DNA of 64,000 bases. Source: Zafaria ginkgonis (lineage in GTDB: Bacteria; Actinomycetota; Actinomycetes; Actinomycetales; Micrococcaceae). Position numbers and translations under genes: made by a program. The stretch covers positions 62,001 to 126,000 of the forward strand of contig NZ_BAABEO010000015.1 in NCBI RefSeq assembly GCF_039540195.1, given 5' to 3'. Below the pieces are notes generated by a model. It was not told the DNA's origin. It saw only the letters and a list, made by a program, of their open reading frames with translations, and did not search any database. This document shows, one piece after another, positions 24,225 to 31,865 of this stretch (position 1 is its first letter; each line of letters opens with the position of its first letter).

Positions 24225-25367
24225 TTAGGGCGGGGCAGGACCGGCACCCGCGATCCGCACCAGGGAGCGGTTGACGACGGCGAGCACGGCGATCGTGACC
24301 AGCGCGCCGAGCAGCAGCGCGGCATCCTCTCCAGGGCCGAGCAGGCCCAGCGTGGTACCGAGCGTGGCGGCGGCGACCGGCACCCCGAGCTGCCCGGCGG
24401 TCGCCGCGGCCACGGGCAGCGGCTGACCGGTCAGCGCCATCGACGCGTGCACGACTGCCGCGCCCGCGCCGAGCACGAGGCCCAGGGCGAGGGCTTCGGG
24501 CCGTTCCACGACCTTGGTCAGGTCCAGCGAGGCACCGAGCCAGACGAAGAACACGGGTCCGAAGAACCCCTCGGTCAGCGCGAACGCCTGGTGCGCGAGG
24601 CGGTGCGGCTCCCCCACCGCGGCAACGATCAGCCCGAGCACGAAGCCGGCCAGCATGATCGACACGTGCACGAAGACCGCCAGCGCGGCAAGGCCGAACA
24701 GCAGCGTCAGGGTCACCCGCAGCTCAAGGGCCAGGCCGCGATCCTCGGAGACGTCGTGCATTCGGCGGCGGGCGCCGCTGCGCTGGGCCCGCCGGAGGAA
24801 CAGGTAGACCGGGACGCCGGCTGCCAGCACGGCTGCCGCCCCGAGTCCCGCCCGGGTCGCGTTCGCCGGATCGATCGCCAGCGGAAGCAGCACGATGCAC
24901 GCGGTATCGGCGATGGCTATCTGCGGCAGCATGGCCACGATCGAGGGCGCGGTCAGTGGCAGGCCGGCGAGCGCGGGCATGACCAGGGCGGCCGAGGAGG
25001 AGGCGATCAGGACCGCATACAGCCAGCCGTGGCCGGTGCCGAACAGCGCCGCGATGCCCAGCCCCGCCGGAACGGCGAGCGCGCCGATCGCCAGGGCGCG
25101 CAGGATGCCTTGGCTCAGGCCGGCGCGAAGGTCCGGGCTGCGCAGCGGGATATGGGTGCCGGTGACGAACATGACCAGGGCGAATCCGATCTGGGCCAGG
25201 AACGTGAAGGTGGGATCGTCCGCGTGCAGGACCCCCAGCCCGGTGGCGCCGAGGACCAGGCCAACGAGGAGTTCGCCCAGGACCACCGGCAGGGACCAGC
25301 GCTGCAGCGACATGACGGGACCCAGAATCGCGACGGCGCAGATCAGCGCCAAGGTGGCGAAGTTCAT
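24225..25367 (-). CDS. Cation:proton antiporter (CPA2/KefB-like)
   Basis: 380-residue membrane protein with 10-12 helices. The Na+/H+ exchanger layout is visible: PVVLGELLVGLVLGATGLG early, FLAQIGFALVMFVTGTHI, and the later GFFGPVFFVWLGASLDL, typical of the ion-site region of KefB/GerN relatives. It lacks the C-terminal nucleotide-binding (RCK/TrkA-N) domains of true Kef proteins. The role is probably Na+ or K+ exchange for pH or salt balance. It is divergent from the first IclR gene (148-bp gap) and ends at its own hairpin terminator. Confidence 0.88.
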   Translation of the reverse strand: MNFATLALICAVAILGPVMSLQRWSLPVVLGELLVGLVLGATGLGVLHADDPTFTFLAQIGFALVMFVTGTHIPLRSPDLRAGLSQGILRALAIGALAVPAGLGIAALFGTGHGWLYAVLIASSSAALVMPALAGLPLTAPSIVAMLPQIAIADTACIVLLPLAIDPANATRAGLGAAAVLAAGVPVYLFLRRAQRSGARRRMHDVSEDRGLALELRVTLTLLFGLAALAVFVHVSIMLAGFVLGLIVAAVGEPHRLAHQAFALTEGFFGPVFFVWLGASLDLTKVVERPEALALGLVLGAGAAVVHASMALTGQPLPVAAATAGQLGVPVAAATLGTTLGLLGPGEDAALLLGALVTIAVLAVVNRSLVRIAGAGPAPP

Positions 25368-25515
25368 TCAACGCCGCTCACGGGACGGGTTTCATCTCGC
25401 GCGACCTCCGTTTCCGGCCCTGCACCGGAGCTTACCCTTGGCTCCCGGCAAGGGCAGGACCGGGGCGGCTACAATCGCCGCACGGGGGTCGTCCCCGGCA
25501 GCGAAGGGGGCATCC

Positions 25516-26310
25516 ATGGCCGGCGGCAGCCGCGAGCCGGGCCGGACGGTGACGTCCAAGGTCCTGGCCGTCATCGAGCCGTTCGAGGAACACCGCAGGT
25601 CCCTGAGCCTGACGGAGATCTCCGAGTATTCCGGGCTGCCCCTGAGCACCACGCACCGGCTGGTGGGCGAGCTGGTGGAGTGGGGCTTCCTGTCCAAGGG
25701 CGTGAACGGGCGCTACCAGCTGGGGCTGCGCCTGTGGGCGCTGGCGCAGAACACTGGGCGGCAGCTGCGCGACGCCGCGCGCCCGTTCGTCCAGGACCTC
25801 TTCGCGATCACCGGTGAGCTGTCCCACCTGGCCGTGCGCGACGGCTTCGACGTGCTCTACATCGAGCGCATCTACGGCACCAAGCGCGTTCCGCGGGCCT
25901 CCCGCGTCGGCGGGCGGCTGCCCATGCACTCCACCGCGGTGGGCAAGGTGATCCTCGCGTTCGAGGAGGACTGGTTGCGCGAGGCGTACCTGGGCCGCCA
26001 GTTGGAGCAGTCCACCCCGCACACCCACACCAACCCCGCCCGGCTCGCCGAGGAACTGGTCCAGATCCGCGAGCAGGGTTATGCCATCACGGCGGAGGAG
26101 GTCCGTCTGGGTGCGGCATCCATCGCCGTCCCTGTGTTCCATACCGGCCGGGTCGGCGCCGGGCTGGGGATCGTGACGCTGTCCTCGCAGGCGTCCACGC
26201 TGGTCCGCCACCTGCCGGTGCTGCGCGGGATTTCGGCGCAGATCGAGCGCGCCACCGCACACATCCCGCTGGAGACGCTGCTGGGCAGCGTGCTCCCCAG
26301 CCGGTCGTAA
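25516..26310 (+). CDS. IclR family regulator 1
   Basis: 264 residues. The N-terminal winged helix is SLSLTEISEYSGLPLSTTHR LVGELVEWGFLSKG written as two joined parts; the C-terminal effector domain carries LPMHSTAVGKVILA and a GYAITAEEVRLGAASIAVPV strand. IclR proteins are dimers that bind short palindromes and sense small acids or aromatics. ATG 25516 has AAGGGGG in front; a TACAAT -10 box lies at 25470-25475. It is the first of two IclR genes before the alkylphenol cluster and shares the recognition-helix core TTHRLV-x-ELV with the second. Confidence 0.92.
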   Translation: MAGGSREPGRTVTSKVLAVIEPFEEHRRSLSLTEISEYSGLPLSTTHRLVGELVEWGFLSKGVNGRYQLGLRLWALAQNTGRQLRDAARPFVQDLFAITGELSHLAVRDGFDVLYIERIYGTKRVPRASRVGGRLPMHSTAVGKVILAFEEDWLREAYLGRQLEQSTPHTHTNPARLAEELVQIREQGYAITAEEVRLGAASIAVPVFHTGRVGAGLGIVTLSSQASTLVRHLPVLRGISAQIERATAHIPLETLLGSVLPSRS

Positions 26311-26311
26311 A

Positions 26312-26332
26312 CGGAGCCAGGTCCTGGCTCCG
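26312..26332. promoter_or_regulatory. 21-bp perfect palindrome between the two IclR genes
   Basis: CGGAGCCAGG-T-CCTGGCTCCG (26312-26332) starts two bases after the stop of IclR gene 1. The single-base centre and exact symmetry fit a protein-binding site as well as a hairpin. It may be a terminator for the first gene or an operator for the second. Confidence 0.5.
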
Positions 26333-26400
26333 ACGTCGGCCGGCACGGGGATCGGGCTCCGCCGCGACGGGCGGCGGGCCCGTCCTGCATACTCGTCGTT

Positions 26401-27180
26401 ATGCCTAATCCGCCCACGCGCGACTCAATCATCAGCCGGGTGGTGCGCCTCATGGGCGCCTTCGACCGCACGCAGCCGTCCATGACGCTGTCCATGCTGG
26501 CGCGCCGGGCGGGCCTGCCGATGACCACCACGCATCGCCTCGTCGACGAGCTGGTGCGCCACGGCCTGATCGAGCGCCAGCCCGGCGGCGACCTGCGCGT
26601 GGGCCTGCGCATGTGGGAACTTGCGGCGCGTGGGTCCCACGCCCTGTCGCTGAAGGAGATCGCGCTGCCGTTCATGGAGGACGTCCAGTCCGCGCTGGGG
26701 CAGCACACCACCCTGGCCGTGCTGGACCGGGGAAGCGTGCTCTACGTGGAACGGCTGTCCCATCCCGATTCGCCGCTCGATGCGGCCCACATCGCCCAGC
26801 GCATGCCCATCCACGCCTCCTCAAGCGGGCTAGTGCTGCTGGCCCACTCCCCCACGAACTTCCAGGCGGAGGTCCTGGCTGGGGACCTGGAAAAGGTGAC
26901 GCCGGAGACGGTGACCGACCCCGCCGTCCTGCGCCGGCAGCTGGCCGACATCCGCCAGCGCGGCTTCATCGCGGTGCCGGGAATCGGCCGCACGGAATGG
27001 ACAGGGGTCGCCGTACCCGTCTTCGGGCCGGACAACCGGATTGCCGCGGCCCTGAACGCGATCATCCCGCGCGAGGACACCGGCATCCCTCGCGTCGTCG
27101 CCGCCCTGGTGACCGCGGCCCACGGCATCTCCCGCGCGCTCGGCGCCGAGAGCCCCCGGCGCGGCTTCCCGGTGGCCTAG
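26401..27180 (+). CDS. IclR family regulator 2
   Basis: 259 residues. The winged helix carries TLSMLARRAGLPMTTTHRLV followed by DELVRHGLIERQPGG; the effector domain has MPIHASSSGLVLLA and a GFIAVPGIGRTEWTGVAVPV strand. No ribosome-binding site precedes ATG 26401, but CATACT (26388-26393) lies seven bases upstream like a -10 box, so the mRNA may start at the ATG (leaderless). It lies directly upstream of the first P450 gene, on the same strand. With IclR 1 it is the obvious candidate to control the two P450 units. Confidence 0.92.
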   Translation: MPNPPTRDSIISRVVRLMGAFDRTQPSMTLSMLARRAGLPMTTTHRLVDELVRHGLIERQPGGDLRVGLRMWELAARGSHALSLKEIALPFMEDVQSALGQHTTLAVLDRGSVLYVERLSHPDSPLDAAHIAQRMPIHASSSGLVLLAHSPTNFQAEVLAGDLEKVTPETVTDPAVLRRQLADIRQRGFIAVPGIGRTEWTGVAVPVFGPDNRIAAALNAIIPREDTGIPRVVAALVTAAHGISRALGAESPRRGFPVA

Positions 27181-27245
27181 GCGGTACTCCGAGGATCGCG
27201 GCGGTCCTCCACGGCACCCGCGGCATTCCGCGGCTGACGGACGAT

Positions 27246-27266
27246 CTTTTCCGACTACCGGAAAAG
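27246..27266. promoter_or_regulatory. IclR-type palindrome upstream of P450 unit A
   Basis: CTTTTCCG-ACTAC-CGGAAAAG is a perfect 21-bp inverted repeat containing TTCC-N7-GGAA. It lies about 190 bp before the first P450 gene and is the most AT-rich spot of the intergenic region. The same TTCC-N7-GGAA spacing recurs at 30471-30485 before unit B. IclR operators are palindromes of this length and A/T-flanked style, so binding by one or both IclR proteins is inferred. Confidence 0.55.
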
Positions 27267-27454
27267 CGTGTCCCGCGCCACACCTCCCCGGGCCATCCTT
27301 GTTGCAGGCGCAGACCACGCCTACGCCGGGGGATCGGCCGGACGCGCAGCAACGGCCGCTTCCGACCGATCCCCCGCACCCCGATTCCCCCTAACCAGGT
27401 CCGCACGGACGCGCGATGAGGCGCGCCCGGAAACGGTCCGGAAAGCAAGGAACG

Positions 27455-28723
27455 ATGACCATCGACATCCACGGCGTCGGCGCCGGCACCACCGCCACGG
27501 CCGGCCTTCCGCCGTACTCGCACGAACTCGACTGGCCCGAGGGCCTGGAACCCTTCAAGGTCGTCGACGACGGCAGCCAGTCCGACCCCTACCCGCACTA
27601 CCGCTGGATGCTGGCGAACGCGCCGGTGCTGCGCGCCCACACCGCGGCCTCCGACGTCTGGTTCATCTCCCGCTACGACGACGTCCGCAAGGCCATGCGC
27701 GCGCCGAAGGTCTTCTCCTCCCAGGTCGTGGACCCGGTGCCGCTGACGTTCCTGACCCTCATGGACGCCCCGAACCACAGCCGGCTGCGCCAGGTCGTCG
27801 CCCAGGCCTTCACCCCGAAGGCCATCGCCCTGTTCGAGGACCGTGTCCGCGAGAACGCCGCCCTGTACCTGGAGGCGATGCTGGCCAAGGGCGGCGGCGA
27901 CGCCGTCGAGGAGTATGCGATCCCGCTGAGCATGTCCACCATCAGCGCCCTGCTCGACGTTCCCGCCGAGGACTTCGAGAAGATGAAGTTCTGGTCCGAC
28001 GAGACCTTCAGCTACTTCGGCCGGCTGGCCCGCAACGCCCCGGGCACCGGGACCGACGAGCAAAGCACCTTCGAGTTCTTCGCGTACCTGAAGGACACGC
28101 TGGAGCGCCTCCACGCGGAGAGCAGCCCGTCCGTCGGCGGGCACATCGCCCGCATGTGGAAGGAGGGCCTGCTCACCGAGAAGGAGGCCAAGGAACTGTG
28201 CGCGTTCGTGTTCGTCGCCGGGCACGACACCACCACCATCCTGCTGGCCAACGCCTTCCGCGTCTTCAGCGAGCAGCCGGAGCTGCTCGAGCGCATCCGA
28301 CGCACCCCGGAGGACGCCGACCTGTTCGTCGAGGAACTGGCCCGCTTCCGCGGCACCGTCCAGCGAGCCAGCCGCATCACCACCGAGGAGGTCGAGGTCG
28401 CCGGAGTCACGATCCCCCGGGGCGCGATCGTCCGCCTGCTTCCGGCCGCCGCCAACCACGACGACGCCAAGTTCCCCAACGCCGCCGTCTTCGACATCGA
28501 CCGCGACACCAACGGGCACCTCGGCTTCGGCCACGGCGTCCACAGCTGCCTCGGCTCGCCGCTGGCCCGGCTGGAAACGAGGGTGACCGTGCAGCTGCTG
28601 GCGCAGGAGCTCTCTGGCATCTCCCTGGACCCGGCGCGGCCCATCGAGTACGTCCGCGGCAACAACCTGACCAATGCCGGCCCGGAGCACCTCCACGTGG
28701 AGCTGGAGGCCCACCGTGGCTAG
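27455..28723 (+). CDS. Cytochrome P450 (unit A)
   Basis: 422-residue soluble, class I bacterial P450. I-helix oxygen-activation motif AGHDTT at ~255-260, ExxR (E294-L-A-R297), and heme loop FGHGVHSCLG with the thiolate Cys365. No membrane anchor. ATG 27455 follows AAGGAACG; an earlier in-frame ATG at 27416 lacks one. Its stop overlaps the GTG of the next gene, a ferredoxin reductase, and a [2Fe-2S] ferredoxin follows, giving a complete electron chain. It is clearly different from the second P450 of the cluster. It may oxidise a related alkyl- or alkoxyphenol, or its phosphate; that is inference. Confidence 0.93.
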   Translation: MTIDIHGVGAGTTATAGLPPYSHELDWPEGLEPFKVVDDGSQSDPYPHYRWMLANAPVLRAHTAASDVWFISRYDDVRKAMRAPKVFSSQVVDPVPLTFLTLMDAPNHSRLRQVVAQAFTPKAIALFEDRVRENAALYLEAMLAKGGGDAVEEYAIPLSMSTISALLDVPAEDFEKMKFWSDETFSYFGRLARNAPGTGTDEQSTFEFFAYLKDTLERLHAESSPSVGGHIARMWKEGLLTEKEAKELCAFVFVAGHDTTTILLANAFRVFSEQPELLERIRRTPEDADLFVEELARFRGTVQRASRITTEEVEVAGVTIPRGAIVRLLPAAANHDDAKFPNAAVFDIDRDTNGHLGFGHGVHSCLGSPLARLETRVTVQLLAQELSGISLDPARPIEYVRGNNLTNAGPEHLHVELEAHRG

Positions 28724-29960
28724 CGCGGACCGGGTCGTCATCATCGGCTCCGGCCACGCCGGCGTCTCCGTCGCCGCCGGACTGCGCACGCGCGGCTTCT
28801 CCGGACGCATCGTGCTCGTCGACGGCGAGCCCGGGCTGCCCTACGAGCGCCCGCCGCTGTCCAAGGAACTGCTCAAGCCCGGCGCGCCGGACGGCGCGAC
28901 CCCGCTGCGCAAGGAGTCCTACTTCGAGGGCAAGGACATCGAACGGATCGCCGGCGCCACCGCGGTCTCGATCGACCGGGCCCGCGGCATGGTCGCCCTG
29001 TCCGACGGCCGCGAGGTGGGGTACTCCAGGCTCGTGCTCGCCACCGGCTCCCGGCCCCGCCTCCTCTCCGTCCCCGGGGCCGACCTGCCGGGCCTGTTCA
29101 CGCTGAAGACCTTCGAGGACGGCCGGGCGCTCAAGCAGGTCCTGGCGCCCGGGGCCAGGGTGGTCATCGTGGGCGCCGGATACATCGGCCTCGAGGTGGC
29201 CGCGGCCGCCGCGAAGCTGGGCTGCGACACCACGATCCTTGAATTCCAGGACCGCATCATGAGCCGCGTGACCTCCGAACCGGTCTCCCGGTTCTTCGAG
29301 CAGGTCCACCGCGCCAACGGCGTGCGCATCAGCTTCGGCACGGCCGTCACCGCCTTGGGGGGCGACGGCCGGGTGGAGTTCGTCGCCACCGCCGACGGGA
29401 CGCGCTACCCGGCGGACGTGGTCGTGGCGGGGATCGGCGTCGTCCCCAACCAGGACCTGGCCGAGGCGGCGGGGCTGGAGTGCTCCGACGGCGTGCTGGT
29501 CGACGACGCCGGCCGCACCTCGGCCGAGGGCATCTACGCCGCGGGCGATGCGACGCGCTTCGCCAGCCTCTTCGACGGGGCCAGCCAGCGCCTGGAGTGC
29601 ATCCAGAACGCGCAGTCCCAGGCCGACCGGATCGCCGCCGATATCACCGGGCAGGAACCCGGCGAGCCCGGGGTGCCGTGGTTCTGGACGGTCCAGCACG
29701 GCGTGCGCCTGCAGACCGCCGGCGTGCGCCACCCCGACGACGAGACGGTGGTGCGCGGGGAACCGGCCACGGGGAGGTTCTCGGTGGTCTACCTCCGCGA
29801 CGGGCGGATCTCCGCCGTCGACACCATCGGCGGGCTGTCCGACTTCAATCCGGGCAAGCGGCTCGTTGCCGAACGCGCCACGCTCGACGCCGCCCTGGTC
29901 GCCGACCCCGGTACCCCCTTGGCCGATTCCGCAGTCCCGGCCCTGGCCCCCTCCCGCTAG
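28716..29960 (+). CDS. NAD(P)H-dependent ferredoxin reductase (unit A)
   Basis: 414-residue flavoprotein of the putidaredoxin/rhodocoxin reductase type. Two Rossmann sites are visible: FAD site VVIIGSGHAGVSVAAGL at residues ~6-22 and NAD(P)H site VVIVGAGYIGLEVAAAA near 150. LPYERPPLSKE and IYAAGDATRFAS are family signatures, and a reductase C-terminal domain follows. GTG 28716 has GGAGG just upstream and overlaps the P450 stop by 8 bases. It passes electrons from NAD(P)H to the adjacent ferredoxin and on to the P450. Confidence 0.93.
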   Translation: MASADRVVIIGSGHAGVSVAAGLRTRGFSGRIVLVDGEPGLPYERPPLSKELLKPGAPDGATPLRKESYFEGKDIERIAGATAVSIDRARGMVALSDGREVGYSRLVLATGSRPRLLSVPGADLPGLFTLKTFEDGRALKQVLAPGARVVIVGAGYIGLEVAAAAAKLGCDTTILEFQDRIMSRVTSEPVSRFFEQVHRANGVRISFGTAVTALGGDGRVEFVATADGTRYPADVVVAGIGVVPNQDLAEAAGLECSDGVLVDDAGRTSAEGIYAAGDATRFASLFDGASQRLECIQNAQSQADRIAADITGQEPGEPGVPWFWTVQHGVRLQTAGVRHPDDETVVRGEPATGRFSVVYLRDGRISAVDTIGGLSDFNPGKRLVAERATLDAALVADPGTPLADSAVPALAPSR

Positions 29961-30002
29961 ACACCGATCGACCAGACACCTTAAGACCCTGAAGGACACA
30001 CG

Positions 30003-30320
30003 ATGACGACCATCACCGCGATCGACCGCGATGGCTCCTCCCACGACCTGCCGTGGGAGGAGGACCAGAGCCTCATGGAGGTCCTGCGCGACAACGACCT
30101 CCCCGTGCTGGCCTCCTGCGGCGGCACCGCCTCCTGCGCCACCTGCCACGTCTTCCTCGCCAAGGAGGTCTTCGACTCCCTCGGCGAGCGCGGCCCGGAC
30201 GAGATCGAAATCCTCGCCGACGCCGAGGGCTACCGCGAGTGCGGCTCCCGCCTCTCCTGCCAGGTGGAGCACAGCCCCGCCCTCGACGGGATCACCGTCG
30301 AGCTGGCCCCCGAGGGCTGA
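30003..30320 (+). CDS. [2Fe-2S] ferredoxin (unit A)
   Basis: 105-residue adrenodoxin/putidaredoxin-type ferredoxin. The cluster ligands are Cys39, Cys45 and Cys48 (CGGTASCATCHVF) and Cys86 (RLSCQVEH). It carries single electrons from the reductase encoded just upstream to P450 A. A ribosome site is weak (GAAGGACAC before ATG 30003). It is the last gene of unit A: a strong terminator begins 33 bp after its stop, which separates it from the second P450 unit. Confidence 0.93.
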   Translation: MTTITAIDRDGSSHDLPWEEDQSLMEVLRDNDLPVLASCGGTASCATCHVFLAKEVFDSLGERGPDEIEILADAEGYRECGSRLSCQVEHSPALDGITVELAPEG

Positions 30321-30353
30321 GCCCACCGGCGAATCCCGCCCGCGGCAGACCCG

Positions 30354-30409
30354 AACGCCGCCCCGCCAGCCCGCCCTGCATGCCGGGGCCGCAGGCGGGG
30401 CGGCGTTTT
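30354..30409 (+). terminator. Strong intrinsic terminator between P450 units A and B
   Basis: The arms AACGCCGCCCCGCC (30354-30367) and GGCGGGGCGGCGTT (30394-30407) pair perfectly and run into TTTT (30406-30409). It stands 33 bp after the unit A ferredoxin. It implies that the second P450 gene and those behind it have their own promoter. Confidence 0.88.
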
Positions 30410-30469
30410 GGTCCCGGGCCCGGACCCGGGCTCCTCCGACGGCAGAGGGAACCTGCGCGGGAAAGTGCG

Positions 30470-30486
30470 CTTCCACTGAGTGGAAG
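30470..30486. promoter_or_regulatory. IclR-type palindrome upstream of unit B
   Basis: CTTCCACT-G-AGTGGAAG is a perfect 17-bp palindrome followed by TTTTT (30487-30491). It contains TTCC-ACTGAGT-GGAA, the same TTCC-N7-GGAA spacing as the palindrome before unit A. The one-base centre makes it a poor hairpin loop but a good protein site. It lies 96 bp before the ATG of the creJ-like gene and is a candidate operator for an IclR protein. Confidence 0.6.
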
Positions 30487-30581
30487 TTTTTGCTGCGCGA
30501 AACGGTGTGATGCGCGCAACACTTGGGGAGATGAAGCAGACCGGCCGGCAACGACGCGGACGGGAACCCCGAGGAGTACAG

Positions 30582-31860
30582 ATGTCAGAAGCGACGGAGG
30601 CGGCCCCCCCGCTGCCCGTTCGGCCACGGCGCGGAGGCGCCGGCCGGCCACCACGGCTACGAACCCTTCCAGATGAAGGACCCGTTCCCGGCCTACGCCG
30701 AACTCCGCGCCGAGCAGCCGGTCATGTTCGACGAGCGCACCGGCTACTACGTGGTCTCCCGCTACGACGACATCAAGGCGGTCTTCGACGACTGGGAGAC
30801 CTTCTCCAGCGAAAACGCCCAGGCACCCGTCCGCGAGCGTGGCCCCCAGGCCAAACGGATCATGGAGGAGGGCGGGTTCACCGCCTACTCCGGGCTGTCC
30901 GCACGCCGCCCGCCGGAGCACACCCGCATCCGCGCGGTGGCCCAGAAGGCGTTCACCCCGCGCCGCTACAAGGTCCTGGAACCGTTCATCCGGCAGAACA
31001 TCGTGGACCAGATCGAGCGGATGCTGGCCCGCCCGGAGCGCCGCGGCGACCTGTTCCGCGACCTCGCCTACGACGTCCCGACCATCACCATCCTCACGCT
31101 GATCGGCGCGGACACCGGCATGGTGGACACCTACAAGCGCTGGTCCGACTCCCGGGCCGCGATGACCTGGGGCAACCTGAGCGACGAGGAGCAGATCCCG
31201 CACGCGCACAACCTGGTCGAGTACTGGCAGGAATGCCAGCGCCTGGTCGCCCACGCCAAGGAGCACGGCGGCGACAACCTCACCGCGGACATGGTGAAGG
31301 CCCAGGCCGAGGGAGCGGAGATCTCCGACCACGAGATCGCCTCCCTGCTCTACTCGCTGCTCTTCGCCGGCCACGAGACCACCACGACGCTGATCTCCAA
31401 CACCTTCCGCGTGCTGCTCGCCGACCAGGCGCAGTGGCAGCGGGTCGTGGAGGACGAGAAGCTCGTCAACGGCACCATCGACGAGGTCCTGCGCTACTCC
31501 GGCTCGATCGTCGCCTGGCGCCGCAAGGCCCTGAAGGACACCGAGGTCGCGGGCGTGCCGATCCCCGATGGCGCCGGGCTCCTGCTCCTGATGGGGGCGG
31601 CCAACCGCGACGACACCCAGTTCGAGGACCCGGAGGCCTTCGACATCACCCGCCCGAACGCCCGCGAGCACCTGAGCTTCGGCTACGGCATCCACTACTG
31701 CCTGGGCAACCAACTGGCCCGGCTGCAGGCGCGCATCGCCCTGCAGGAGATCGCCGGCCGCGCCCCGGGCCTGCGGCTGGCAGATCCGGAGTCCATCACC
31801 TTCCGCGAGAACATCTCCTTCCGCGTCCCCGAATCCGTTCCCGTCACGTGGGAGGCCTAG
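30582..31860 (+). CDS. creJ: Cytochrome P450, CreJ-like (apparent 5' frameshift)
   Basis: Class I P450 predicted to oxidise the alkyl group of aryl phosphates. The unbroken frame starts only at ATG 30673 (395 residues): AGHETTTT near 232, ExxR E271-R274, heme loop FGYGIHYCLG with Cys343. The true start seems to be ATG 30582, which has GAGGAG five bases upstream. Removing one C from the C7 tract at 30604-30610 joins it to CPFGHGAEAPAG and HHGYEPFQMKDPF, giving 425 residues, like P450 A (422). So either the base is a sequencing error, or the N-terminus is lost or slippage-dependent. First gene of unit B; its reductase and ferredoxin lie further downstream. Confidence 0.85.
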
Positions 31861-31865
31861 CAGCA

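Noticed and set aside
24151..24228. A 25-codon reading frame starting MKKAPASPQAG
   Set aside because: It coincides with the arms of the antiporter terminator and has no clear ribosome site.
25389..25440. TTCCGG...CCGGAG before IclR gene 1 as a third copy of the TTCC-N7-GGAA site
   Set aside because: The spacing is longer and one arm is mismatched, so it does not match the two operators before the P450 units.
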